A stretch of DNA of 44,528 nt from Clostridia bacterium (lineage in GTDB: Bacteria; Bacillota; Clostridia; Christensenellales; Borkfalkiaceae). Within the stretch, counting starts at the first letter, position 1; each line of letters starts with the position of its first letter. The notes beneath the pieces are model-generated. The model was not told where the DNA came from. It made no database searches and saw nothing but the letters and a program-made list of their open reading frames with translations. The stretch covers positions 1 to 44,528 of the forward strand of contig JAFTTJ010000021.1 in the NCBI GenBank assembly GCA_017466825.1, written 5' to 3'. Positions 8,501 to 17,500 of the stretch are shown one piece after another. The translations under genes were made by a program, and so were the position numbers.

Positions 8501-10891
8501 ACCAACGCTTACGGCACGGTTTACAACTTTACTCAAGGTTGGTCTAGCGACACGGATATGGGCGCGTTCAATCAAAACGCTCTTTCAAACGCTTTGGCTT
8601 CCGGTCACGACGCTCTTCATTTCTGGATTTACAATCCCAACGATAGCGCGGTAGACTTTAAGTTTACGGGCGATATGAACTCGTGGAATCCCCAAGGCGA
8701 ATACGTAACTAATCTTCCTTCAAAGGTATGGACGGAAGTTATCGTTACCCCGTCTATCGTAGAAGAAGGAAAAAGCGGAAATTGGTTCATAAACGTAACT
8801 ACTGGCGCGGGTACTAGCGGATGGCAAATTTCGCCGATATACTCGTATTCGTCCGTTTCGGCTTCCGAAGACGCGATAACCAGCGTTCAAAATAGAATAG
8901 ACGCGTTAACTCTTTCGGATTCTCAAGAAAAGGTAGACGAAGCCCGCAAGGCTTTTGAAGCCCTTAACGAAAAAGAAAAAGATTTAATTACGATCACCAA
9001 CTTAATTGATTGCGAAACCGCCCTTTACGGCGACGTTGCAAACGCTCCGTTCGTTCAAAATAGCGCGACCGAATATAAGATTTATATCGGCAAGTCAAAC
9101 GCAAGTATGAGAACTGCAATTAAAACGGCTATAAACTTCTTCAACACCTATTCTAGCGCAAAAACGGGTGTAACTTTAACCGTAATCGACTCTAACCCCA
9201 CCGTTAACTTAACTAAATACAGTTACGCAATAGTATTCGGTTACGACGGCGCGTTTGCAAAGGTCGGCGCAACCCTTGCAGATCAAGCAACTATTTCTAC
9301 TAGCGGATATCAAATCGTTAGGTCGGGTAGGGCGGTAGTAGTAAACGCTTACGGCGCAGGCGGATATCAACTTGCAACTATTAGGCTTTTACAAGAAATC
9401 GTCGGCTACGAAATGATTGCCGAAGACTGCGTGCTTTACTCTAAAGACGGCTCGACTCTTCCCGCTATGAATATTACGGCAAATCCGTCTTACGCAGTAC
9501 GTCAACAACAAACTTATATGACGGACGACGAAGTTTACGGTATGGGCTTACAGGCTCACACGGATATTTGGGTTCCGTCAGCCGAAGGTTGGGATATGCA
9601 CAACGTTCTTCATTATTTGCCTACGGCAACTTACGCAGGTTCGCACCCCAACTGGTATACTTCGGATCAAACTCAAATTTGTCCTACCGCAGGCGGAACG
9701 GCAAGCGAATTTAACCTTATGGTGGAAACGATTGCTACTGGTATGATAGCGCAATTAGACAAATATCCCGCGAGAGAGAATATATCTTTCTCTATAATGG
9801 ATAGCGCTGGCGGTGATGATTGTACTTGTACTCGTTGTAAACTTTACGACACCTTGTACGGCGAAGGCGGTTTCTCGGCGGCGTGGATAGACCTTATGAA
9901 CGCGATTAACGTTCATATTCAAGAATACGCAACCGCAAATTCTAGAACGGTAAACCTTGCTTTCCTTGCTTACCGCTCGACTGAAACCGCTCCCGCAGAC
10001 GGAAGCGTAGGAAGTATTACCTTAAAGAAACGTTACGACATTAACGACAACGGCACGTATACTCTAACTGACGACGACTTAAAGTGCGATAAGGGCGTTA
10101 CCGTATGGCTCGCTCCTATCAACGCTAAGTATGCTGAAAACTTCAACCACTCTGACAACGCTAACGATAAGTTGACGGTTGCAAAATGGTGCGCTCTTTC
10201 GGATAGCGTGTACGTATGGCTTTACGGTACTAACTTCAAAAACTATATGTACCCCTACAACTCGTGGCAGGCGTCGGCTGAAAACTATCAGATATTAAAA
10301 GAATTAGGCGTTGACGGCGTTTGGTCGCAAAGTAACGAAACCGAAGCGACTGCATTTACCGACTTAAAGGCGTATATCGACTCTAAGTTTATGGTTGACG
10401 TAAACGCCGATTACGAAAGCGTTTTAAACAGTTACTTTACCAATTACTTCGGTCCTGCTTCGGCTACTATGCGTTCAATGTTTAACGAAATCGTTGCTAA
10501 ATGTGAAGAAATCGAATCTAATTACAGCGGTTTAGGTCGCGGTATTTACGACGAAATTGAAAACGTGACAGGCTTTATTGGTATAGGCGCAAAAACTTAC
10601 TGGTCTAAAGATTGGCTCGATGGTTTAGTATCCCTTTGCGATACCGCCAAGGCGGAAGTAAACGCGTCTTCGCTTACCGACGAACAAAAGTCTGCAATAA
10701 TCAGTAGAATCACTAAGGAAAGTCTTTTCCCGAGATACGTCCTTTGCACGACTTTCGCTTCAAAGTACAGTTCTTCTGCTAAAAAGACTTTACGTCAAGA
10801 GTTCAAAGCCGACGCTACCGCTCTCGGTTTCACGTTGTATAGAGAAGCCAACGGTCTTTTAAGCGACTTGTATAGCGAATGGAATGTATAA
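5531..10891 (+). CDS. Large secreted DUF4838 (GH163-like) protein with duplicated CBM-like modules
   Basis: The chosen start is ATG 5531, preceded by AAAGGGG at a proper distance; it begins MKKSLIKKSL, a normal Sec signal (cleavage near ASA, residue 40). A longer ORF from 5450 overlaps the small ORF and has no such signal. Length is 1786 residues. Residues about 41-235 are an N-terminal domain (MRFIIKMGKSVYDALL, FGVVIAPKQLM) seen in many clostridial surface proteins but unnamed to me. Residues 270-335, 635-820 and 1112-1172 hold short helical FIVAR/GA-like modules (DALSD..K..V.NY..L). Residues 336-630 and 820-1112 are two copies of a beta-sandwich, CBM-like pair (SDGITNDGWG; FWMYN/FWIYN; WTKV). 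Residues 1173-1786 repeat the architecture of the protein at 3299, with HTDIW, HPNWY and SIMDSAGGDDCTCTRC. The modular arrangement suggests a glycan-bound surface endoglycosidase; activity is inferred. Confidence 0.82.
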   Translation: MKKSLIKKSLMWILSALAFISLSCFTFFTVGKPLTARASAWQEGEFVVEDGVSLKYGQEMANGGGMRFIIKMGKSVYDALLEDENAVFGVVIAPKQLMLDANGDYLNMPKKVGGVIGKERIYQLEGADENYYFANACITNIKVANLERDFVAVAYIQNGNEVRYTDYNDDARGDLYDLVNRAMLGGYAEEIALSTVKGGDSAYLQVAENNGWYGSTEYPIVVETDEEVNTIETIAASQDLSYCNVVLKDTVTQAPSLDGVEDPTVVFEDVYEINQLIVGLPDSLTMPEGIGVIGRIRQVEKLYNALSDVKKNSVENYAKLEGLLSAIEGYDRVYSHGANDGTVIPSYVPNYTSTIGGTATTYQDDVYGNVLKVTSDEGGKAALNITNFPNVRDYTTIYFYVRGIGVATESEPGSNVYWSDGITNDGWGANEKNNWSNAFWTNEANFRLVEINVADGYIGTEFALGFRTNNTDFTFEISDFYGIKAPHVETTLTFGTQTDTGETNENGKVYNISREQWYIDNNNTNTIGTLQTNKLANALPSGKEYFYFWMYNGTGTEYNFHLAGDVSGTWTDSKDSTALKVGEWTKVTISAEDIESNKNGQWYVYILGGDGQGAEKDGWKISPIYAGPAAEKGYIDHADVKNVIALINALPQTITLSDKSAIEDVRLAYDSLIDVQKSSVTNLSQLESAEATIIDIESANVVISLIDDITSVDDTALIENARTGYDALSDSAKTYVTNYQILLDYEEEIATANALISAVNSLNSTIASLPDSVVMPDNLVFVSRIEKARDDYDALPDEGKNMVENYAKLRSLLSNIKGYTTVYRQSVDGVNVIPSHVPNNTSTIGGTATMGYDAYYGDYLIATPSSGGKVSIQFKNFPDVSKYAKIYFNIRVVGASCDIYLSDGITNDGWGDDWHNTWSMDGFWTNDGNWIQKEIAVSTGIFTSNWALGLKKNDTDAMNVSFEITDIVAWAPDLGTNSGLTFGNFSDSGTTNAYGTVYNFTQGWSSDTDMGAFNQNALSNALASGHDALHFWIYNPNDSAVDFKFTGDMNSWNPQGEYVTNLPSKVWTEVIVTPSIVEEGKSGNWFINVTTGAGTSGWQISPIYSYSSVSASEDAITSVQNRIDALTLSDSQEKVDEARKAFEALNEKEKDLITITNLIDCETALYGDVANAPFVQNSATEYKIYIGKSNASMRTAIKTAINFFNTYSSAKTGVTLTVIDSNPTVNLTKYSYAIVFGYDGAFAKVGATLADQATISTSGYQIVRSGRAVVVNAYGAGGYQLATIRLLQEIVGYEMIAEDCVLYSKDGSTLPAMNITANPSYAVRQQQTYMTDDEVYGMGLQAHTDIWVPSAEGWDMHNVLHYLPTATYAGSHPNWYTSDQTQICPTAGGTASEFNLMVETIATGMIAQLDKYPARENISFSIMDSAGGDDCTCTRCKLYDTLYGEGGFSAAWIDLMNAINVHIQEYATANSRTVNLAFLAYRSTETAPADGSVGSITLKKRYDINDNGTYTLTDDDLKCDKGVTVWLAPINAKYAENFNHSDNANDKLTVAKWCALSDSVYVWLYGTNFKNYMYPYNSWQASAENYQILKELGVDGVWSQSNETEATAFTDLKAYIDSKFMVDVNADYESVLNSYFTNYFGPASATMRSMFNEIVAKCEEIESNYSGLGRGIYDEIENVTGFIGIGAKTYWSKDWLDGLVSLCDTAKAEVNASSLTDEQKSAIISRITKESLFPRYVLCTTFASKYSSSAKKTLRQEFKADATALGFTLYREANGLLSDLYSEWNV
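6340..8880 (+). repeat. Internal ~1.46-kb duplication within the large DUF4838 gene
   Basis: The segment encoding a helical module plus a CBM-like pair (about 6340-7420) recurs at about 7806-8870. Examples are SLTMPEGIGVIGRI versus SVVMPDNLVFVSRI, NSVENYAKLEGLLSAI versus NMVENYAKLRSLLSNI, and TSTIGGTAT in both copies. Spacing is about 1455 bp. Copies have diverged at DNA level, so this duplication is older than the one in the gene at 14583. Confidence 0.75.
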
Positions 10892-10907
10892 CAACAAAAT
10901 ACACTAG

Positions 10908-10950
10908 GTTAGCCTGCCTATATCCAAAACGGATTATAGGCAGGGCTACC
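10908..10950 (+). other. Strong intergenic hairpin without a U-run
   Basis: The arms GGTTAGCCTGCCTATATCC and GGATTATAGGCAGGGCTACC pair almost perfectly around AAAAC. No run of T follows (CTTAAAAACC), so it is not a normal intrinsic terminator. Its place between the DUF4838 gene and the next surface gene suggests an mRNA 3'-end stabiliser or a partial attenuator. Confidence 0.65.
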
Positions 10951-10979
10951 TTAAAAACCAAACTTATTTGGAGATTTAA

Positions 10980-13979
10980 ATGAAGATTAAACTTTTAATT
11001 TTGTCAGCGGTTTTATCTCTCGCGCTCGCCTTTGGCTTTGCCTGTGGCGAAACGAGTGAAAGCGTAGAGTCAAGCCCGCCGACGGAATCTACGGGTATAA
11101 TCGAAAGCGAAGGCTCGCCTATTATATCCTTAAATCAAAACAAAGTTAAAATTTGCATTGGTGAAAAATTTACACTTTCGGCAACGGCAAAAAATATCTC
11201 AAACGCCGAGTTTACTTGGTCGCTTGACGGCGATAGTAGCGCGGACGTGATTTCTTTTGAGCAGAAGGGAAACGACCTTTTAATTACCCCTTTAAAGTTG
11301 GGTAAAGTAAAACTCGTGGCAACCCTTACCGTAGACGGAATAGTTTATTTTGAGAGCGCCGAAGTCGAAGTCGTTGAAAAAAATAACGTCGCTATCGTAT
11401 TAAGCGACGTCGGTTTTGACGACGACGGATATTTCGTTGAACTGTCTACCTTGGCGGAAGACGGGCATATTAGCCAAATGACCGCGCCACTTATAAGCGT
11501 GTACGTCGACAATAAAATCAATAACGGCGTTACCCCCGTGTGGACGAGCGCAGACGAAAGCGTTTTATCCGTTTCAGACAATATGTTTAAGGCTTTAAAA
11601 GAAGGCGAAACGGTAGCAACCGTAACTTGCGAAATCGCAGGTAAAACCTATTCGACAAGCGTAAAAGCGCGCGTTTATCGCCCCCAAATAGCCTTGGATG
11701 AAAAATTTACGATTGAAGTCGAAAATTTATCCGACTCATACGCGGTCAGCGCTAACGTAAAGGGCGGAACTGCAAAAGTTACCTATCAAGGCAATGAGAT
11801 TGGCAGTTACGATTTCCAAAGAAAAGAAATAGTTTTCAATAAAAAAAGCCTTCCCTTTACGGCAAAAAATATGGGTGAAAACCGTGAAATTTTAATTGAA
11901 ACGGATAAAGCGAGTTATTCTTTAAGCGTAGATTTTTACACTAAAATTATTACGACTAAAGAAGAGTTTAACGCTATGGCAACCCTTGCTAAAAACGCTT
12001 GTCCTAAGCAAGATAATTTGTGGGACGGATATTTCGTGCTCGGCGCGGATATCGAATACGACGGCGTTTATAAATCTAGACTTGCCGATTTAGACTCTTT
12101 GTGGGCGGCGGTTGGCGAAACGTGGTCAAACGGCGTTATGAACGGTTTTAAAGGCGTTTTTGACGGAAAAGGTCATCAAATCGACGGCGTTGAAATCGAC
12201 AACGGCAAGGAAGTAGGCGGAGTTTTCGGCGTGCTCAACGTCGAAGGTTTAATTAAAAACGTTTCGTTTACAAACGCAAGCGTTTCTGCAAACGCTTCGC
12301 TAGTTTGTTCTACGGGCGCAGGCTCTATCGAAAATATTTACGTTTCGTTTAAGTCTATGGGCAAAGGCGTTCAAAGATATGAAGGCGACGGCTCTATCAG
12401 TAACCATTGTTCGGCGTTTTTCGGCTATAAAGAGCCTACTTTAACCGCAAACGCAACCAACTGCGTAATCGACGTTACTAACGCTAAAATAGATAAGTCG
12501 GCGTCTATAAAGGCCGTCGGTAGCGAGCACGTAACTTATAAAAACGTATTCGTTATAGGCGGTAGTTACGAGTTAAGGGCTAAATCTAACGCAACGATGT
12601 CTTTCGGCTCTATTGCCGAATTCGTTGAAGACGCTACCGCTCAAAGTCGTTATAAAAAATTCGATACGAGTCCTAGCGGACTTTGGTCGGGCGTTGGCGG
12701 TGTTCCCGTTTCAAAAAGCGTATATAATAACTTAAAAGACGACGTCGTTGAGTTTAACGCAAGCGAATCGGCTACGGTTACAAGTTTAGTGGTCGGCACG
12801 CAGTATAAATTTAAATTGACTAGTCCTTACGCAGTCGTAACGTCAAATAGCGAGCACGTAACCGTAGAAGCGGGCGTTGCAACTATTCTTCCCTCCGCAA
12901 CCCAAGGCGAGAGCGTTACCTTTACCGCAACTTCGCTGTTTAACGGAAGCGAAAAGACGTTTACTTGTTCCATTGTAAAATTCGATCTTGAAGCGGATCG
13001 CCTTGATTTGACGACGGAAGAAGAAAACCCCGACGGCTATAACGCGTTTTACGATATTACTGTAGATAAAGTTTACTTTGCGGAACTTAGCGACAAGGTT
13101 TCGGCAAAAGATATTTTATATTACGTAAACGAAGATTACACTTACGTAACCTATCTCGACGACGGCAAAGATACGAAAAAAGTTATCGGTGTTGCAAAGG
13201 ATAAACTTTATCTTTTCAACTGCCAAAGCGTAACTAAAGTTATTTCCGAAAAAGAAGATTTACACTATATTAGGCGTGATTATACTGTTCAAGTTGGTTC
13301 TATACAAGGTATGTACGACGGCGTAATCGTAGGTACTTACGTCCTTATAAACGATATCGACTGCACGGGCTTAACCTTGAAAAACACGGGTACTTTCTAT
13401 GAAAATAGCAGGGGATTCGGCGGTGTTTTCGACGGAAGAAATTACACTATTAAAAACTTAACCGTCGGCGCAAACGGACTTTTCGGCGTTTTGTGTAACG
13501 GTACTATAAAGGACGTAAATTTTGAAAACGTCTACCTTAAAGCGTCCAACAAAGAAGGCAACGATGGTTCTTACGTAGCCCTTTTCGCTGCTAGCGTTTA
13601 TAACAGTACGTTTAGCAACGTAACAATGCACTTCGCGTCTTACGTTGAAGGTAATACTTTATACCACACTAGCGGACTTATGTTCTACGAAAAGAGTTTT
13701 GATAGCACCTTTACGGATATCGAAATTGATATTTCGGACGTAACGGGCGTTAAATATCTTACCGAACTTTATTACGACCAAACCTTAACGGGTACGTCTA
13801 AGGAAAAGTCGGTTTATAAAAACGTAATAGTTTACGTTAATGATATAAAAAATAAACCCGTATTCGCTTACAACTATAAGGCGGTCGAAACGGCAACTAA
13901 CCCCGACGAGTTGATAAAAGCCGAAGAGTACCCCGAAGGTATTACTTTCATTGAAAAAAAGGCGGATGATAACAAATGA
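10980..13979 (+). CDS. Putative lipoprotein with Big_2-like and GLUG-like beta-helix regions
   Basis: A 999-residue exported protein. Residues 1-22 form a signal peptide ending GFAC, a weak lipobox, so lipid attachment at Cys22 is likely but not certain. A Ser/Glu-rich linker follows (about 24-45). Residues about 46-135 and 150-228 look like Big_2 Ig-like domains (SLNQNKVKICIGEKFTLSATA; TPVWTSADESVLSV). Residues about 320-480 and 765-960 contain GLUG-type strings (GFKGVFDGKGHQIDGVEI; GFGGVFDGRNYTIKNLTV...GLFGVL), often found in surface adhesins and glycan-binding proteins. No catalytic motif is recognised. It is preceded by TTGGAG and overlaps the next gene by 4 bp (ATGA), so the two are translationally coupled. 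Confidence 0.75.
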   Translation: MKIKLLILSAVLSLALAFGFACGETSESVESSPPTESTGIIESEGSPIISLNQNKVKICIGEKFTLSATAKNISNAEFTWSLDGDSSADVISFEQKGNDLLITPLKLGKVKLVATLTVDGIVYFESAEVEVVEKNNVAIVLSDVGFDDDGYFVELSTLAEDGHISQMTAPLISVYVDNKINNGVTPVWTSADESVLSVSDNMFKALKEGETVATVTCEIAGKTYSTSVKARVYRPQIALDEKFTIEVENLSDSYAVSANVKGGTAKVTYQGNEIGSYDFQRKEIVFNKKSLPFTAKNMGENREILIETDKASYSLSVDFYTKIITTKEEFNAMATLAKNACPKQDNLWDGYFVLGADIEYDGVYKSRLADLDSLWAAVGETWSNGVMNGFKGVFDGKGHQIDGVEIDNGKEVGGVFGVLNVEGLIKNVSFTNASVSANASLVCSTGAGSIENIYVSFKSMGKGVQRYEGDGSISNHCSAFFGYKEPTLTANATNCVIDVTNAKIDKSASIKAVGSEHVTYKNVFVIGGSYELRAKSNATMSFGSIAEFVEDATAQSRYKKFDTSPSGLWSGVGGVPVSKSVYNNLKDDVVEFNASESATVTSLVVGTQYKFKLTSPYAVVTSNSEHVTVEAGVATILPSATQGESVTFTATSLFNGSEKTFTCSIVKFDLEADRLDLTTEEENPDGYNAFYDITVDKVYFAELSDKVSAKDILYYVNEDYTYVTYLDDGKDTKKVIGVAKDKLYLFNCQSVTKVISEKEDLHYIRRDYTVQVGSIQGMYDGVIVGTYVLINDIDCTGLTLKNTGTFYENSRGFGGVFDGRNYTIKNLTVGANGLFGVLCNGTIKDVNFENVYLKASNKEGNDGSYVALFAASVYNSTFSNVTMHFASYVEGNTLYHTSGLMFYEKSFDSTFTDIEIDISDVTGVKYLTELYYDQTLTGTSKEKSVYKNVIVYVNDIKNKPVFAYNYKAVETATNPDELIKAEEYPEGITFIEKKADDNK

Positions 13980-14497
13980 AAAAGATACTATTTATATTTA
14001 TAATATGTTTAACGGCTATATCTTTACTTGCTTGTGCGCCAAGGGTTGAAAGTCAACCCGAAAGCGAGAGCAGGGTAGAGTCGGAATCTAAAACCGAATC
14101 GGTTTTAGTTAGCGAAAGCGAGTCTGAAAGAGAGAGCGAATCTATAAGTGAATCTATAAGTGAATCCGCAAGCGAAAGCGAATATACTAGCGAATCTATA
14201 AGTGAATCCGCAAGCGAAAGTAATTCGGAAAGCGAAGAGCAAAAATTCGCTTTAATCACTTTCGATTCAAACGGCGGTAGCGCGGTAGAGAGCGTTACCG
14301 TTGAAATAGGCTCTAAAATTACTAAACCGCAAAACCCCGTTAAGTCTGCTATAGATGGCGAATACGAGTTTTTAGGTTGGTATTATAACGGTGAAGCATG
14401 GGATTTTGAAAACGGCGTTGCAACTCAAAATATGGTGCTCGTCGCTAAGTGGAAACTCGTCGAAGGTTACACTAAGCCCTTTGTACCAAAAGACTAA
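13976..14497 (+). CDS. Small lipoprotein with Ser-Glu stalk and InlB B-repeat domain
   Basis: A 173-residue protein with a good lipobox (SLLAC, Cys20). Residues about 25-88 are a low-complexity stalk built on SES and ISESASES units. Residues about 92-161 form one Listeria-Bacteroides (Flg_new/InlB B-repeat) domain: ITFDSNGGSAVESVTVEIG ... FLGWYYNGEAWDF ... LVAKW. The same domain occurs inside the 1088-residue protein downstream. The layout of lipid anchor, flexible acidic stalk and single beta-grasp head suggests a surface display or spacer protein. It is coupled to the previous gene by an ATGA overlap. The stalk DNA is repetitive and could vary in length between strains. Confidence 0.78.
   Translation: MKKILFIFIICLTAISLLACAPRVESQPESESRVESESKTESVLVSESESERESESISESISESASESEYTSESISESASESNSESEEQKFALITFDSNGGSAVESVTVEIGSKITKPQNPVKSAIDGEYEFLGWYYNGEAWDFENGVATQNMVLVAKWKLVEGYTKPFVPKD
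14101..14238 (+). repeat. Degenerate SES-coding microsatellite-like tract
   Basis: Repeats of AGCGAA / GAATCTATAAGTGAATC units encode the Ser-Glu stalk. The block GCGAATCTATAAGTGAATCC and its near copies occur at about 14137-14170 and 14191-14210. Such tracts are prone to unit gain and loss. Confidence 0.7.
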
Positions 14498-14582
14498 AAA
14501 CGGTGACAAATCCTTTCTTTGAGCTAAAACCATTTAGTTGCAAGTTAAGGACTAGTAAACAATAAAAATTTAAGGAGAAAAT

Positions 14583-17500
14583 ATGAAAAAGAAGATTGCA
14601 TTATTAGTAAGTTTAATAGCAGTTATGATTTTATCGCTCGTTGCGTGCGTTCAAAAAGAGCCTGAAGATATTCACACTTTTATTGAACACTCGGCAGTTG
14701 AAGCAACTTGCGAAAACGGCGGTAACGAAAAGTATTACACCTGTTCGCATTGCGATTTAATCTTTAACGCGGAAAAGGAGGAAATATCCGCTATCCCCAC
14801 CGTGGGCGCAAAAGGACACGACTACGTTTCAAATCCTGAAGTTCCCGCAACTTGCGCAACTAGCGGTACTATTAGCCACTATACCTGCTCAAGATGCGAC
14901 CTTTTATTCGATTTAAACAAAGAACAAATCGATAGCGTTGAAATTGAAATAGATCCAACTAATCACCTTTCAACTCCTGCGCTCACGCTTGTAAACGCGC
15001 CTTCAAAACGCAATTACGTAGTTGGCGAAACCTTTGATAAAAACGGTATGCAAATTGCTTACGGTTGCGCTGAATGTGAAGGTGAAATTCTTGACAATCA
15101 ATTTTTAACCGTTGCTTATCAAACTGAAAACGCTACCGCTTTTGCAATGGGCGACACTAAAGTCGTCGTAACCTACGGCGATTTATCAATTGAAATTGAA
15201 ATTTCAGTAGGTAAAAAGCAAGCGGTTATTTCAGGCGTTGAAGAATCTTATCAAACCGTTTGCGCAACTGCGCCCGTTATTCAAGCGAGCGTAAATTATA
15301 GCGAACTCAATATCGTAATCGAGTATTACGACGCTGAAAACAACCTTATCGACGCAAAAGACTTTATTGCAAACGGCGAATATACCGCAAGAGTTTACGT
15401 AGAAGACACGGCGGACGTCGCAGGCGCGGAAGTAGTAACCGCTATCACCGTAGCGCATGAAAAAGCATGGCGTAAAAACGTTGACGATAATGATAAAATG
15501 GAATTCGTTTGCGCTTGTGGCTACGGCGACGGCGTATACGCAACTAACAACGTTATCGCTTGGTTCGACGGCAGAAAAGACGGCGCAAATCTCGCTTACG
15601 ATTTTAGCGATTTAGTCGTCGGCGCAACTACCGTTACTCTTGACTCTGTTAAAAAAGTTGACGGCGACGAAACCGTTGACCTTGTAAATTCCGTAATTGA
15701 CGGCACTCAAATTCAATTTGCAAAAGACGATTTCAACGTAACCGAGTGGACTCCTTACGAACTTCCCCTTAAAGTAGCGCTCACCGTTGACGGAAGCAGT
15801 ATAGACCTTTATTTCTATGCAAAATACGTTGACGGCGTTATCAAAACGGCTGAAGATTTAAGCGTTATAGGTTACGTAGACGAGATTATTACGGGTTATT
15901 ACGTTTTAGCAAACGATATCGACGCTTCTTCCTTCGTCGTTAATACCAATCCGTGCTTCCAGATTGAAGGCGGTTTCCAAGGTATTTTCAACGGTCAAGG
16001 TTATACCGTTAGCAACCTTAACTTAACGAGCGGATGTGGTCTTTTCGGAGGAATCGGCGCTAGAGCGCAAATTATAAACGTAAACTTTACTAACGTAAAC
16101 GTTCAATACGAATACGCTTTGGCTTTCGCTATCAGAAACGCTTCGTTTAAAAACGTAAACATTGAAATTTCAAAAGACTCTAAAATCTTTAAAGTCTTTT
16201 ACACGGCAAACGCTACCGAATTTGATAACGTTACCGTAAAAACTTGCGTTGAAGATACGCCTTTCCTTATCGACGAAAATTCGTCTAACCAAATCCCAGA
16301 TTCGGTTACCATAGAATATTACGATTATCATACCGTTACTTTCAATTCAAACGGCGGTACGCAAATTGACGACGTTTTAGTTACCGACGGTCGACTTTTA
16401 ACCGCCCCCGTTATTCCCGAAAAAGGCGAAGTTGAAGACGTTTATTACGAGTTTGACGGTTGGTTCGTCGGCGAAGACAAGTACGACTTTACCGCGCCCG
16501 TAGTAGAAGATTTGTCTTTGGAAGCAAAGTGGGTTGAAACTCAAATAGGACCTTACGGCAAGCCCGTTTTAAACGCGAGAAATCAAACCCTTACCAGATG
16601 GGATTACGGCAACGAAATCACCGTTGCTAATTCTACCGACTCTTTCTACGGCGACGTAATGGTTATGTCGGTAAGCGATTGTGTTGAACAAGGTTTCACT
16701 CACACCGCAATTAGCACGGGCGACTTTGTAAAGATTTATTTCTTCGTGTTTAACCCTTGCGCAAACGATATAAGATTTAACGTTCATAGCGCGAAAACGT
16801 GGGGAGCAAAAGAAATTATGATTCCCGCAAAGGCTTGGACGAGAATTGAAATAGAATCTACTTATTTTAATGAAACGGTTGACGGTATACCCGTAGGTAA
16901 AGTAAATTTCATTGTTCAAGACCCCAACGCGGTATCCGTTGCGGGCGAGTGGAAGATTACTAGTTTCTTCGGCGTAAAAGAAGGCGAAGAAATACCCGAA
17001 ATAGTTAATCCTATCTTAGTCGACGCGTCTTGCCAAACCCTTGTAAAGTGGGATTACGGCAACGAACTTACCGTTGCAAATTCTACCGACGACACCTACG
17101 GCGACGTATTCGTCGTAACGATAGGAGCAATCGCCGAGCAGTCTATAACTCACGCTCCCGTTAGCGTTGGCGATTTTGATAAAGTAAGTTTTAACGTTTA
17201 CAATCCTTGCGAAGGCAAGATGAGATTGACTATTCACGGCGGTTACGACGACGGTTGGGGTTTAAAAACTATTGAACTCGATGGTCAAAGTTGGACTAAG
17301 GTCGAAGTTGAGGTTTCTGCGTTTGAAGTTGCAACTCCGGGACAAATTTTCCTTATGATTCAAGACCCTGACGGCGTTTCTATCGCAGGCGAGTGGAAAT
17401 TTACAAGTTTTATCGGCGAATATATTAACCCTATCTTAGTCGACGCGTCTTGTCAAACTCTTACCAGATGGGATTACGGCAACGAAATTACGGTCGTAAA

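Noticed and set aside
14053-14259. 68-codon - strand ORF rich in Ser-Leu-Asp
   Set aside because: It is the mirror of the SES-coding repeat tract, which keeps several frames open by chance.
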